Shown here in pieces: positions 17,001 through 25,608 of a stretch of DNA of 64,000 nucleotides; positions within the stretch are counted from its first letter, which is position 1; each line of letters starts with the position of its first letter. The notes under the pieces are model-generated. The model worked only from the letters and a program-made list of their open reading frames with translations, was not told the DNA's origin and ran no database searches. Both the position numbers and the translations under genes were made by a program. The stretch comes from CBDCVO01 sp965223085 (GTDB taxonomy: Bacteria; Pseudomonadota; Gammaproteobacteria; Ga0077536), in NCBI GenBank assembly GCA_965223085.1, contig OZ244981.1, forward strand, positions 4,677,714 through 4,741,713. The letters run 5' to 3'.

Positions 17001-17396
17001 TCAGAAAACGACCAGTTGCCCGGACTCGGCATCCGCCAGAAATTTTGTGAGTCCGCCGGCGCTGTCGATGACATCATCCTCAAAGTCCTCGATATCGAGT
17101 TTCGCCACGTCCATTGCCATCGAACAGGCGTATATGGTCATTTCGCCGAGCGCTTTTCCTTGAGAAAACAAGTCGATCGGATCCGGGGCGTTTGCACTCG
17201 ACATCAAATTCGAAAATTCGCCGCCGGAATAGCGGCCGTCGCCCGCTTTTTTTCGAAAGATATTCAGCGCGTTCATGCTGACGAACACTTCAACGCGTCG
17301 TTCCGAGACGGCGGCAACCGATGCGGCCATGGCCGCCATCTGGATTTTTTCGTGTTCTCCGGAGCAAAGCAAAATGTAAAGCTCAGGTGCGCTCAT
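17001..17396 (-). CDS. DsrE-family sulfurtransferase (copy 1)
   Basis: 131 residues from ATG 17396, nine bases after GAGGAG. DsrE/F-like Rossmann fold: PELYILLCSGEHEKIQMAAM, EVFVSMNALNIFRKKAGDG, and the conserved cysteine in EMTIYACSMAMDVAKLD. Such cytoplasmic proteins pass sulfane sulfur to and from TusA. It is the first gene of the minus-strand run ending in DUF1641. The intergenic region upstream (17403-18029) holds an ATTAG-N6-CTAAT operator candidate. Confidence 0.85.
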   Translation of the reverse strand: MSAPELYILLCSGEHEKIQMAAMAASVAAVSERRVEVFVSMNALNIFRKKAGDGRYSGGEFSNLMSSANAPDPIDLFSQGKALGEMTIYACSMAMDVAKLDIEDFEDDVIDSAGGLTKFLADAESGQLVVF

Positions 17397-17402
17397 GGTC
17401 AC

Positions 17403-18029
17403 TTACTCCTCATCCAATTCTGATTATCCCTTAGACGCCCTCAATCGCTCACGTCGCACGACGATGAATTCGCGGTCACATCCGGATCGAAATCCCGCCA
17501 TCCGGCGGAAAACTGCACCAGCGGACGTGGATTATGTTGGCGCCCTAGATTGAGGTAGTTGCGATTCGCTTTCAATAGCGATTGATTCCGAGTTGCCAGG
17601 TACAAATCATGTGGCGCATAACATTGTCCAAATCAGGCGAACGCTCAACGCCGAATTTCCCGGTTTGCGAAAGTAGACCACGCGCGCCAGGCGGGATTTC
17701 AAACCGATGGCGCATAAATAAAACCGTTGATATCGCGACGTTGTCTGTTCAAGCGCAAGGCAACAATGCTGTGCCCCTGAATGGCGATCCGTTGATGATC
17801 GCAACATCCCTCGTAATGTCTTACGCGCGTCCGGTCCCGATTTCCAGTGTCCTCGCGCTTCAGTCCACTTGATATAGATATTAGTATATTCTAATTTAAT
17901 GATCGAGCAAGCTCTCTCGAAGCGAATTCGATGCGGTTGTCAATACGCTCCCGAACGGTTTTCGCGAGGATTGTTTCCCGAGACCGCTGCCGGTACGCCC
18001 GGCATAACGTTAAACGATGCAGGTACTCA
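17403..18029. other. divergent intergenic region between dsrE and rhodanese genes
   Basis: About 630 bases without a credible gene. It carries promoters for both directions, presumably, and an AT-rich island around 17870-17900. Frames in this region have poor composition. Confidence 0.5.
17880..17895. promoter_or_regulatory. ATTAG-N6-CTAAT operator candidate, site 1
   Basis: ATTAGTATATTCTAAT: 5-bp arms around six AT-only bases, in an otherwise GC-richer region between divergent sulfur-transfer genes. The same arms and spacing occur at 25558-25575, before the dsrE-shdr genes. Persulfide-sensing ArsR proteins bind AT-rich palindromes; assignment to the regulator at 32758 is inferred. Confidence 0.5.
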
Positions 18030-18380
18030 ATGATGGCAACGACGATTGAAGAAATGGTGAAAACCGCGAAGGCGGAAATCAAAGAAGTGAGCGTCGATGA
18101 GGCGCGGACGATGCTGGGCAACGGTGCGACATTCATCGATGTCCGCGAGCCGCCTGAATGGAAAGATGGAACCGTGCCCGATGCCCTGTGCATTCCCCGT
18201 GGTGTACTTGAATGGAAATCGGCGGACGAAGATTCGCTGAAGGATAAATCCGCGCAGGTGGTTGTGTACTGCAAGACGGGTGGACGCTCGGCGCTCGCAA
18301 CATTAGCCCTAAAGCAGCTCGGTTACGACAATGCCGTATCGATGGCTGGCGGTTATGAAGCCTGGTCAAAGGGATCCTAG
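18030..18380 (+). CDS. rhodanese-like sulfurtransferase
   Basis: 116 residues from ATG 18030 (or 18033). Single rhodanese domain: GATFIDVREPPEWKDGTVPD, CIPRGVLEWKS, and the active-site loop VVVYCKTGGRSALATLALKQ with the catalytic Cys, then SMAGGYEAWSKGS. It mobilises sulfane sulfur and probably loads TusA. Together with tusA and dsrE2 nearby it makes the rhd-tusA-dsrE2 set known from sHdr-containing sulfur oxidisers. A longer frame starting at 17931 is Arg-rich and unlikely. Confidence 0.9.
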   Translation: MMATTIEEMVKTAKAEIKEVSVDEARTMLGNGATFIDVREPPEWKDGTVPDALCIPRGVLEWKSADEDSLKDKSAQVVVYCKTGGRSALATLALKQLGYDNAVSMAGGYEAWSKGS

Positions 18381-18456
18381 ATGACAACACGCCAGTCGGC
18401 TTGTCAATGCTCGCGGTACGCGTTTCCTGGCAGTGCTGCGTCGCCTACCTAGTACC

Positions 18457-19047
18457 ATGCACCAAGGTCAGCGGGATACGACCCGTCGTCTGAGAGGTTC
18501 GTTGAGAAACGTCGGCGATGCCGACGCGCCGCTACTGGACCGAGTCCCCACCGTCGATGAATTCGGCGGGCCTGTGGGCGATTTGCTGATACCGATGCCG
18601 CGACTGCGCGCCAAATCAGAGTCGCAAATTCGCAAGATCACGCATGAAATCCAAAATGTACTGGAAAGCTTCGGACGCGCGGTTGTATTCGCTGAGTTGA
18701 ATGTGAATCGAAACCAGCTCTGGATTTCCGTTCGGCCGTCACCAGGTATACGCGCACTGATCGCTGCCGGCATCCACCAGCGATACCTGGCGACAAAGCT
18801 GGTCGCTCATTTGTATGAGCGCCAAATGCGCCCTCTAAGCCGTTTTTTTGATCAGAAACCGGTAGGTATCGTCTTGTTGTTCATGCTCGACCAATTCGTT
18901 GCCCGTTGTTCGGCAAAACGCTTCAAAATCTGCAACGGCGCCCGGATCGGTGGCGAAGACTTCCAGGGTACCGTCGACAGGGACGTTATTCAGCGCTTTC
19001 CTTGCTTTGAGAATTGGCAGCGGGCAATTCAGTCCTTTCGCATCTAA
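18457..19047 (+). CDS. hypothetical protein, 3' end overlaps tusA
   Basis: From ATG 18457 the frame gives a plausible soluble protein for about 130 residues: ESQIRKITHEIQNVLESFGR, AELNVNRNQLWISVRPSPGI, RALIAAGIHQRYLATKLVAH. The remaining 65 residues lie entirely antisense to the second tusA and look like a shadow, so the natural stop may have been lost or the true end may lie near 18840. No family recognised. Its place inside a sulfur-transfer cluster suggests a related role, but that is only context. Confidence 0.45.
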   Translation: MHQGQRDTTRRLRGSLRNVGDADAPLLDRVPTVDEFGGPVGDLLIPMPRLRAKSESQIRKITHEIQNVLESFGRAVVFAELNVNRNQLWISVRPSPGIRALIAAGIHQRYLATKLVAHLYERQMRPLSRFFDQKPVGIVLLFMLDQFVARCSAKRFKICNGARIGGEDFQGTVDRDVIQRFPCFENWQRAIQSFRI

Positions 19048-19062
19048 TACTTCATCAGCCAT
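18835..19062 (-). CDS. tusA: TusA-family sulfur carrier (copy 2)
   Basis: 75 residues, DEVLDAKGLNCPLPILKARK with the canonical CPxP persulfide-carrying Cys, then VFATDPGAVADFEAFCRTTG. This is the standard TusA of sHdr clusters. It lies 36 bp downstream of dsrE2 on the same strand. A second Cys (AFCRTTG) is common in the family. Confidence 0.92.
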   Translation of the reverse strand: MADEVLDAKGLNCPLPILKARKALNNVPVDGTLEVFATDPGAVADFEAFCRTTGNELVEHEQQDDTYRFLIKKTA

Positions 19063-19098
19063 CGTTCATATCTCCGTGCTTCGCCACCGCGTAGCAAA

Positions 19099-19587
19099 TT
19101 AAATAAACAAGTTGATATCGCACTCCGTTGCACATTCGATGTAAGTTGCCGCCCCGCCGAGTTCCGGGCCGTCGATCATGTCGTCGATGTCGTATTCGAA
19201 CAGATCCATGGTCATCTGGCAGGCAATCAAGCGTACATCTGACTCGACAGCGGCTTCGCGCAGCTCTTCCAATGAAGCCACACCTTTTTTCTTGATCAGA
19301 TTTTTCATCATCATCGAAGCGGCGGCGTCTACGCCCGGAATAGCGGAAACCATATTCGGCATTGACATATGCATTCCGCCTACGGGTAGTTTCATCGCCG
19401 TATTGCCGAGCGTCGAGATTTGCGGTTTGAAATCCTTCAGCAATAACGGTAAGCCGTAGAATGTGAAAAACATGGTGACGTTCAAGCCCATCGCGGCCGC
19501 GGTGGTTGCGAGGATGAAAGGTGGATAACCCCAGTCGAGCGAGCCTTTCGTCACAATGATCGACATACTCTTTGCATCGGCGGTCAT
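19099..19587 (-). CDS. dsrE2: DsrE2, membrane-associated DsrE-family protein
   Basis: 162 residues from ATG 19587. DsrE2 features: SIIVTKGSLDWGYPPFILAT, a hydrophobic pair AAAMGLNVTMFFTFYGLPLL, a Met/Gly-rich loop (LPVGGMHMSMPNMV), and the conserved Cys in LIACQMTMDLFEYDIDDMID. Known DsrE2 proteins are membrane-anchored sulfurtransferase partners of TusA and rhodanese. Its start is followed upstream by a long imperfect inverted repeat at 19624-19661. Confidence 0.9.
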   Translation of the reverse strand: MTADAKSMSIIVTKGSLDWGYPPFILATTAAAMGLNVTMFFTFYGLPLLLKDFKPQISTLGNTAMKLPVGGMHMSMPNMVSAIPGVDAAASMMMKNLIKKKGVASLEELREAAVESDVRLIACQMTMDLFEYDIDDMIDGPELGGAATYIECATECDINLFI

Positions 19588-19623
19588 GATACGTACCCCG
19601 GACAAAAAAGAATTCGGCTCAAA

Positions 19624-19661
19624 CTATATCCGATTTGTTTTATTAGTGAAATCGAATATAG
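19624..19661. promoter_or_regulatory. inverted repeat upstream of dsrE2, operator candidate
   Basis: CTATATCCGATTT and AAATCGAATATAG are complementary at 12 of 13 positions, separated by 12 bases that include ATTAG. It lies 37 bp upstream of the dsrE2 start. It could be a binding site or transcript hairpin for dsrE2-tusA; assignment to a regulator is inference. Confidence 0.5.
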
Positions 19662-19729
19662 TGGTCTCGAAACGTCGATGGGCCTGTCGCTGACCCAGTC
19701 AATCATGGAAAGCTTCCGGCGTTGTCGAG

Positions 19730-20197
19730 GTGCAGCGCAACATGCGGAAAGCAAAGCCAGATACCACAAAGCAAACACCGCGCAGTATCGGGTTACGACG
19801 CGCTCGGCGTGTCGACAATTCAGTCTTTCGACGTAACGGGAACGACTCTAACCATCCGCATGCGAATCCTCGCACCGGGGATGTGTATGATTTGTATCAG
19901 CCACTCGATTGGCGCCCGGACAGCCCCGTAGTCTGCTTGCAGTCGGCTGGCGTGAACATACGCTCCCAAAGGTTTCAAACCCGTAACTGCATCGATGCTT
20001 TTTACATATCGCAAAAAGTCGCCGCATCGAAACAGCAGTGCCGGCACGCTGCGGTACGAAGACTGCTGAATGGCGGGCATGGCGTTTTGTTGTTCGTTAC
20101 CCTTGATCCACACCGGCTGACCACACTCGAGGGCGATGAACTACAACCAATAGAATTTGCCGCTTCGGCCGAACGACCCGTCGAGGTGACGAAATGA
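19730..20197 (+). CDS. possible hypothetical protein preceding lipS1
   Basis: A 155-codon frame whose last codons overlap the lipS1 start as ATGA, the arrangement expected for translational coupling. The second half reads plausibly (YDLYQPLDWRPDSPVVCLQS; NGGHGVLLFVTLDPHRLTTL; GDELQPIEFAASAERPVEV), the first 40 residues are Arg-rich and doubtful. No known family. A minus-strand frame at 19820-20113 is the main competitor. Low confidence. Confidence 0.35.
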   Translation: MQRNMRKAKPDTTKQTPRSIGLRRARRVDNSVFRRNGNDSNHPHANPRTGDVYDLYQPLDWRPDSPVVCLQSAGVNIRSQRFQTRNCIDAFYISQKVAASKQQCRHAAVRRLLNGGHGVLLFVTLDPHRLTTLEGDELQPIEFAASAERPVEVTK

Positions 20198-21231
20198 CTT
20201 GGACGACCAGGCTTGGCGAAATCGAAGAACTCGAAGACACTGACATCGATGGCTCATTGATCAAACGGATGGAACATGCAGCGGCGTACCGGGCGTTGAA
20301 TCCGATTCGATTTTCGACACCGACCTTCAAGGACTATGCAAGTACGGAGCTTAACGGCTGCGCCAAGAATAGCTTTCCGGCTTTTTCGATCACCGCGTCC
20401 GCTTGCGCCCTCGATTGCGATCATTGCCAGGCGAAAATCCTGGAGCCGATGATTCCAGCGACTGATCCAGCCATGCTTGATCGAAAAGTACGCGCGCTGA
20501 TCGACATGCAGGACCTGCAGGGGTTTCTGCTCTCCGGTGGGTCGAATCGACGAAACGAGATCAAATACCAGCGCTTTTATCCTGTAATCGAAAACCTAAA
20601 ACGCGATTTTCCGTATCTGAGGATCGCGATCCACACTGCGCTGACCGATCGCGGTGGGGCGCAGGCAATGGCCGACGCCGGTGTCGATACCGCGATGATG
20701 GATGTCATTGGCGCTGAGGAGACTATCCGCGACGTTTATCACCTCGCGCGGCCTGTCGAGGATTTCGAGGCAACGCTGGACGCATTGTGCGACACGGCGA
20801 TGGAAATCACGCCGCATATCGTTATCGGGTTGCACTACGGGAAAATTCTGGGCGAGTTCGCTGCCCTGGAAATTGTGAGCCGATACGCTGTCAGTGCACT
20901 CGTGTTGGTCGTAGTGATGCCATTTTATGCTCGAAAGAACACCTTCAGCACGCCATCCGCGCACGACGTCGGTGGGATTTTTTTGCAGGCTCGCGAAACT
21001 TTACCCAAGCGACGCGTGCTGTTGGGCTGCGCACGGCCGGCCGGCATGCACAAGAGAGTAACGGATGCGTACGCGGTCATGGCGGGCCTTGATGGTATTG
21101 CTTTTCCGGCCGACGGCGCGGTCGCCGTCGCGAATGCAATCGGGCGACCGTATCATCAGGAGCACGCCTGTTGCTCGATAAAGCTGGGTCTCAGTCAACC
21201 GATTCGTCAGCGGGGATCGATGATCGCATGA
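20194..21231 (+). CDS. lipS1: lipoyl synthase subunit LipS1 (radical SAM)
   Basis: 345 residues. Radical SAM Cys triad CxxxCxxC at about residues 71-78 (SACALDCDHC). FLLSGGSNRRNEIKYQRFYP and AGVDTAMMDVIGAEETIRDV follow the TIM-barrel pattern, and another Cys pair occurs in the C-terminal part (LLGCARPAGM; HACCSI). LipS1 and LipS2 together insert two sulfurs into the octanoyl group on lipoate-binding proteins, in the sLpl(AB)-LipS1-LipS2 pathway linked to sHdr clusters. It is followed by lipT (ATGA overlap), lipS2 and slpl, which fixes the assignment. Confidence 0.88.
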   Translation: MTWTTRLGEIEELEDTDIDGSLIKRMEHAAAYRALNPIRFSTPTFKDYASTELNGCAKNSFPAFSITASACALDCDHCQAKILEPMIPATDPAMLDRKVRALIDMQDLQGFLLSGGSNRRNEIKYQRFYPVIENLKRDFPYLRIAIHTALTDRGGAQAMADAGVDTAMMDVIGAEETIRDVYHLARPVEDFEATLDALCDTAMEITPHIVIGLHYGKILGEFAALEIVSRYAVSALVLVVVMPFYARKNTFSTPSAHDVGGIFLQARETLPKRRVLLGCARPAGMHKRVTDAYAVMAGLDGIAFPADGAVAVANAIGRPYHQEHACCSIKLGLSQPIRQRGSMIA

Positions 21232-22298
21232 CCGTCATCACAACCGATGTCGTCGTGGCCGGGCTCGGCCCGGCAGGCGCCAGTGCCGCCCTTACCGCGG
21301 CCCAGCTTGGTCTTTCGGTCATCGGGGTTGATCGAAAAAACGAACCCGGAACGCCAGTTCAGTGCGCGGAATTCGTCCCGCGCTTCCCTTTGCCCTCCGT
21401 AGAGTCGTCCCGGGAGGCGGCGTGTCAGATGATCGACGCCATGCGGACTTTCGTCGAAACACAACCAGCGGACGTCCAGCACGAATTTCCCGGAGTAATG
21501 ATCGACCGTGCACGTTTCGACGCGGCATTGGTCACCCGTGCGATGCGCCATGGCGCGGATTGCCGGTTCGGAACGGCCATTCACCGGTTTGATCGGAACG
21601 GACGGCTGGTTTTGAATGGCGGGACTGGCATCGAAGGGCGCGTCATTATCGCCGCCGACGGACCGAGATCACGGGTGGGCCAGACGCTTGGTCTTAGGAA
21701 CAAAGAGATGGTCGCGGCACGTCAGCTCGGTGTCGAATTGATCGAACCTCACGCTGCAACCGACATTTTCCTAAATGCCGACTACGTTGGTGGCTACGGC
21801 TGGTTGTTCCCGCGCGGCTCAGTCGCGAATATCGGGATTGGCGTAGTGCCGGAGGTCAGCGCCGAGCTCAAGCAACTCCTAGAAAGATTGCACACTAGCC
21901 TGGCTGATCAAGGTCGTGTTGGCCGCACGATTTTTTCGCGAACGGGGGGTATGATTCCGGTCGGGGGGATCACGGCGACCCGTCATCGAGTTGAAGACAC
22001 ATTAGTGGTGTTCTGCGGTGATGCTGCCGGTTTAACCAATCCGATCACGGGCGCCGGGATCAACGCAGCGGTGCAATCCGGCCATCTCGCTGGCGAGGCA
22101 GCGGCGTCGTTCATCGCAGGCGACGACCGTGCAGGCGACGACTATGATGAAGAACTACGCGACGTATTCGGGCCGTCGTTGTCGAGGGCGTACGCCGGCC
22201 GTGCGGCCCTGATGCGAGCGTATTCTCGCAATGCGAAACCGACTGACGCGGATCTGCGGGCATCGTGGATTGCCTACCCGGAATATTGGGCCGCCTGA
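21228..22298 (+). CDS. lipT: LipT, FAD oxidoreductase of lipoate assembly
   Basis: 356 residues from ATG 21228, overlapping the lipS1 stop by ATGA. Geranylgeranyl-reductase-type flavoprotein: FAD loop DVVVAGLGPAGASAALTAAQ, RARFDAALVTRAMRHGA, VIIAADGPRSRVGQTLGL, YGWLFPRGSVANIGIGVVPE and the flavin-contact CGDAAGLTNPITGAGINAA. In lipS1-lipS2 loci such a protein is proposed to feed electrons to the radical SAM lipoyl synthases. No transmembrane segment. The longer frame from 21171 is rejected because it lies within lipS1. Confidence 0.85.
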   Translation: MTVITTDVVVAGLGPAGASAALTAAQLGLSVIGVDRKNEPGTPVQCAEFVPRFPLPSVESSREAACQMIDAMRTFVETQPADVQHEFPGVMIDRARFDAALVTRAMRHGADCRFGTAIHRFDRNGRLVLNGGTGIEGRVIIAADGPRSRVGQTLGLRNKEMVAARQLGVELIEPHAATDIFLNADYVGGYGWLFPRGSVANIGIGVVPEVSAELKQLLERLHTSLADQGRVGRTIFSRTGGMIPVGGITATRHRVEDTLVVFCGDAAGLTNPITGAGINAAVQSGHLAGEAAASFIAGDDRAGDDYDEELRDVFGPSLSRAYAGRAALMRAYSRNAKPTDADLRASWIAYPEYWAA

Positions 22299-22343
22299 AC
22301 GGGCGTGCGAGGTCACCGGACTCCGAAGCAGGAAAGAACGTAG

Positions 22344-23603
22344 ATGAGTTGCATCAAAAACCAAGGAACCGATCAAAACACCGATCGCGCGCGACACACG
22401 GGAATCAATCAGAAATCGGAAATGGTGCCGAGAGCGCCGCAGCCGACGCCGCGAATGTTGCGCAACGGAAACCGCGTTAAAACGAACGCGATTGCACCGC
22501 GTGGCGTCTATCTGCCAAACAATAACCGTCTTACACCCGACATGCAGTCGCCCGAGTACGTCCAGTTATCGACGGCTGCGGCGATCACGTTGGGGATCAC
22601 GAGCGGCAGGATGTATCGCTGCCGTTGTACCCACTGCCTGAATTTGCTGCTGACCTACCCGGAGGGGTGTCGAGCGAACTGCGCGTATTGCGGACTTGCG
22701 CGTCATCGTGAGACGGCGCGCGATTATGCAGACCGGAACTTCATTCGGGTCGACTGGCCGGCGGTACCGATGGACGAAATTGTCGATATCGTCGCGAGCG
22801 ACGTCGATCACTCACCATTTCATCGGATGTGCATCTCGATGATCACCCACCCTCGTTCGGACGACGATACGGTAACGGTCTTAAAAAATTGGACCGACCG
22901 CATCGACCCCAATGATATTCCTGTTTCCATACTCTCTAACCCGACGACGATGGGTCGGGCGGATGTCGCCCGCCTGAGGGATCTGGGCGCCGATATCTTT
23001 ACCGTTGCATTGGACGCGGCAACACCGGAAATCTTCGACCAGACACGCGGCAAGGGCATGCAATCTCCACACAAATGGAAGAAGTATTGGGAGGTTCTGT
23101 TGGATGCCCGGGATATTTTCGGACCCGAGAAGTTCGGCGCGCACATCATTGTCGGAATGGGTGAAACCGAGGCCGAAGTACTGGAACTCGTTCAAAAGCT
23201 AGTCGATCTCGGTGGGCACAGCCACATGTTCTGTTTTTTTCCCGAGCGCGGGTCCCTGATGGACCACTTGCCCGCGACCCCGCGGGATCAATGGCGTCGA
23301 GTGCAGCTGGCCCGCTATTTGATCGATTATCGCGGTGTAAATGTGCGCGATATGAAGTTCGATGACCAGGGCAGCCTCGTCGCGTACGGTATCTCGGAAG
23401 CGGAATTGGGCGATATCGTTGACGAAGGCATCGCGTTCCGGACATCCGGATGTCCCGGCACGGAACGCGATGACGTCTCGGCCTGCGATCGCCCGTACGG
23501 TGATTCTCCGCCCAGCAACATCGCGAGCTTCCCGTTTCAACCGAAGAAAAAGGATCTCGAAAAAATTCGTCGGCAGCTGGACATCCCGGTCGCCCTGAAA
23601 TAA
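22344..23603 (+). CDS. lipS2: lipoyl synthase subunit LipS2 (radical SAM)
   Basis: 419 residues as the longest frame; the first ~35 are low-complexity and a start at the Met of MVPRAPQ (22422) is possible. Radical SAM triad CRANCAYC at about 109-116; a preceding CRCTHC and a C-terminal SGCPGTERDDVSAC probably ligate auxiliary clusters. AHIIVGMGETEAEVLELVQK and FCFFPERGSLMDHLPATPRD fit the TIM barrel. Acts with LipS1 on octanoyl-LbpA. Located 45 bp after lipT and followed by slpl. Confidence 0.88.
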   Translation: MSCIKNQGTDQNTDRARHTGINQKSEMVPRAPQPTPRMLRNGNRVKTNAIAPRGVYLPNNNRLTPDMQSPEYVQLSTAAAITLGITSGRMYRCRCTHCLNLLLTYPEGCRANCAYCGLARHRETARDYADRNFIRVDWPAVPMDEIVDIVASDVDHSPFHRMCISMITHPRSDDDTVTVLKNWTDRIDPNDIPVSILSNPTTMGRADVARLRDLGADIFTVALDAATPEIFDQTRGKGMQSPHKWKKYWEVLLDARDIFGPEKFGAHIIVGMGETEAEVLELVQKLVDLGGHSHMFCFFPERGSLMDHLPATPRDQWRRVQLARYLIDYRGVNVRDMKFDDQGSLVAYGISEAELGDIVDEGIAFRTSGCPGTERDDVSACDRPYGDSPPSNIASFPFQPKKKDLEKIRRQLDIPVALK

Positions 23604-23670
23604 AGCCGGCACCGGGCGTGATCGTCACAGCAGTTTTCCGATTCGCCGAGCCCGGGTTAAATCGAAACCG

Positions 23671-24750
23671 ATGCCTGCCAATTTTCGGGTGATCGATACG
23701 GGCGTCCGGAGTGGTCGGCAAAACATCGCCTTCGACGGTGCGATGCTCGAAGCGATCGGCACCAATGACATCCCGGACAGCATCAGGTTTCTGCGTTTCT
23801 GTCCGACCGTGCTGGTCGGTCGGCACCAGGCGCTACGCCACGAAGTCGAACTCGAGTACTGCTTGAAGAACGATATTGGCGTTGCGCGCCGATTAACCGG
23901 CGGGGGCGCGATTTATTTCGATGAAGGACAAATCGGCTGGGAGTTGGTCTTTCGCCGTGCGAGCCTCGGCATTGCCTCGCTTACCGAACTCACCCGCGAA
24001 ATCTGTGAAGCGGCGGCACTCGGATTAAGCAGCCTTGGAATCGACGCGCGCTACCGTCCGCGCAACGATATCGAGGTCGACGGCAGAAAAGTCAGCGGCA
24101 CGGGCGGTTTTTTCGACGGTGATTGTCTGTTCTATCAAGGCACGGTACTGGTGCAAATGGACCCTGAAATCATGGTGTCGGCGTTGCGTGTACCGGCGGC
24201 GAAACTCGGCAAGCGCGGCATAGCGTCGGCGGCGGCGAGAGTCGTGACATTGGGTGAATTGCTCGGCGATGGCGTTCCAGACTTTGACGCCATCAAAGCG
24301 GCGCTGGTCCACGGATTCGAGCAACGCCTCGGGATACAAACCTACAATGATGAGCCTGCTGCTGCCGAAGAGCGTATTGCCCGACGCGTTTTCGGCGAGG
24401 AAGTCGGTACGGACGCGTTCGTCGAAGAGATTGACGCGCCCGCAGAGAGCGCAGACACCTCGGTTGGATATCACCAGACGGACGGTGGTGCACTGACTTG
24501 CTACGTGCGGCTCGAGGGCGGGAAACAGGACAGATTCCGGGAGATCGTGTTTACCGGCGACATATTCGTTACCCCGCCACGACTTGTTTTTGATCTCGAA
24601 GCGGCGCTCCGAGGCACACACGTTAGTCAGTATCGGGCGGTGGTTAGCGAATTTTTCGCCCGCGCGAATTACGACATGTTGAGCGTCACGCCGTCGGATT
24701 TCGCCACGGCAATAGAAGATGCCCTGAGCCCGCATCACAACGCGCCCTGA
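23671..24750 (+). CDS. slpl(AB): lipoate:protein ligase-like sLpl(AB)
   Basis: 359 residues. Biotin/lipoate ligase fold with the lipoate-binding loop VARRLTGGGAIYFDEGQIGW and the adenylate Lys in DIEVDGRKVSGTGGFF, plus FYQGTVLVQMDP. The C-terminal ~110 residues form the LplB-like accessory domain (YVRLEGGKQDRFREIVFTGD; DLEAALRGTHVSQYRAVVSE), so A and B parts are fused, hence sLpl(AB). It loads octanoate or lipoate on LbpA. The gene is between lipS2 and the amidotransferase-like gene with 2-bp spacing to the latter. Confidence 0.88.
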   Translation: MPANFRVIDTGVRSGRQNIAFDGAMLEAIGTNDIPDSIRFLRFCPTVLVGRHQALRHEVELEYCLKNDIGVARRLTGGGAIYFDEGQIGWELVFRRASLGIASLTELTREICEAAALGLSSLGIDARYRPRNDIEVDGRKVSGTGGFFDGDCLFYQGTVLVQMDPEIMVSALRVPAAKLGKRGIASAAARVVTLGELLGDGVPDFDAIKAALVHGFEQRLGIQTYNDEPAAAEERIARRVFGEEVGTDAFVEEIDAPAESADTSVGYHQTDGGALTCYVRLEGGKQDRFREIVFTGDIFVTPPRLVFDLEAALRGTHVSQYRAVVSEFFARANYDMLSVTPSDFATAIEDALSPHHNAP

Positions 24751-24752
24751 CC

Positions 24753-25451
24753 GTGAAGCAGTTGAGCGTCATACAGCACACCTCCGCCGATTATCTCGGC
24801 TTGATGGAAGACCACCTGGAAGGCCGCCGAATTCGCTTTCGGTATCGCAGACCGTTTACTGAGCGTGGTTCCGTGCCGTCGATAGCGCAGGTCGGTGACG
24901 GCCTGATCCTGCTTGGTGGTGGTCCCTGGGGAAGTGCCGGTGTTCGCAACGTCCCCACGCTGGTCGAAGAAGTGGAGCTGACCCATGCGTGTCTCGCTGC
25001 AGGGTTGCCTGTCGTTGGCATCGGCCTGGGCGCCCAGATTCTCGCACTGGCTGCCGGTGGCACCACGTCGGTCGAACCCCTAGCGTTGACCGTACGGTAC
25101 GTTGAGTCATGCGACGATAACGCCCTGAACGGGTTTCTGCCACGGCGGTTTCCGTTGGTGGAATACATGCGCGACCGCGCGACACCGCCCCGCCATGCCA
25201 ACATTCTTGCCCGCGATGAACTGCAGCGCCCCGCTGTGTTCCAGATCGGCGCGGCGGCGTTTGGTTTTACCGGGCATCCTGGTATGAAGCTTGCGATGGT
25301 GGAAAATCTCATCATGGAATTCGAAGAGATCCCCGAAAACACTTCCGCGGGTCTCCGTGAGCTACGTGTGATAAAGACGGAAATCGAGAACGCGCTGGTT
25401 CCCATGATGACGGGATTGATTCAGCTAACCGGACTAATGCGCGATGACTGA
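24753..25451 (+). CDS. class I glutamine amidotransferase-like protein, catalytic Cys absent
   Basis: 232 residues from GTG 24753. GMP-synthase-type GATase fold: LILLGGGPWGSAGV, VVGIGLGAQILALAAGG, HILARDELQ-like middle and AAFGFTGHPGMKLAMVENLI. Active family members have the nucleophile in GxCxGxQ and a C-terminal HPE. Here the Cys is Gly (GIGLGAQ, residue 91) and HPE reads HPG, so glutaminase activity is not expected. Amidotransferase-like genes recur in slpl-lipS loci, where their role is unsettled. It could bind a ligand or act as a scaffold. Confidence 0.8.
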   Translation: MKQLSVIQHTSADYLGLMEDHLEGRRIRFRYRRPFTERGSVPSIAQVGDGLILLGGGPWGSAGVRNVPTLVEEVELTHACLAAGLPVVGIGLGAQILALAAGGTTSVEPLALTVRYVESCDDNALNGFLPRRFPLVEYMRDRATPPRHANILARDELQRPAVFQIGAAAFGFTGHPGMKLAMVENLIMEFEEIPENTSAGLRELRVIKTEIENALVPMMTGLIQLTGLMRDD

Positions 25452-25557
25452 CACTATGGAAAACAACGAAATTACCACGGCGTCGCTTTATTGCGCTGCC
25501 GCACTTTGCACCTGATCGGAACAACAGCCTGCGGCCGTTGCGCGCGTCCGGAATCTA

Positions 25558-25575
25558 TATTAGCCTTATCTAATA
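25558..25575. promoter_or_regulatory. TATTAG-N6-CTAATA operator candidate, site 2
   Basis: Perfect 6-bp arms, TATTAG and CTAATA, separated by CCTTAT, ending 33 bases before the dsrE start at 25609. Shares arms and six-base spacing with 17880-17895. Its position fits repression of the dsrE-shdr-lbpA transcript by the ArsR-type regulator at 32758 (inferred). Confidence 0.55.
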
Positions 25576-25608
25576 AATAAGCTGCCTAAGCTAGCGGAGT
25601 TGCAACCC

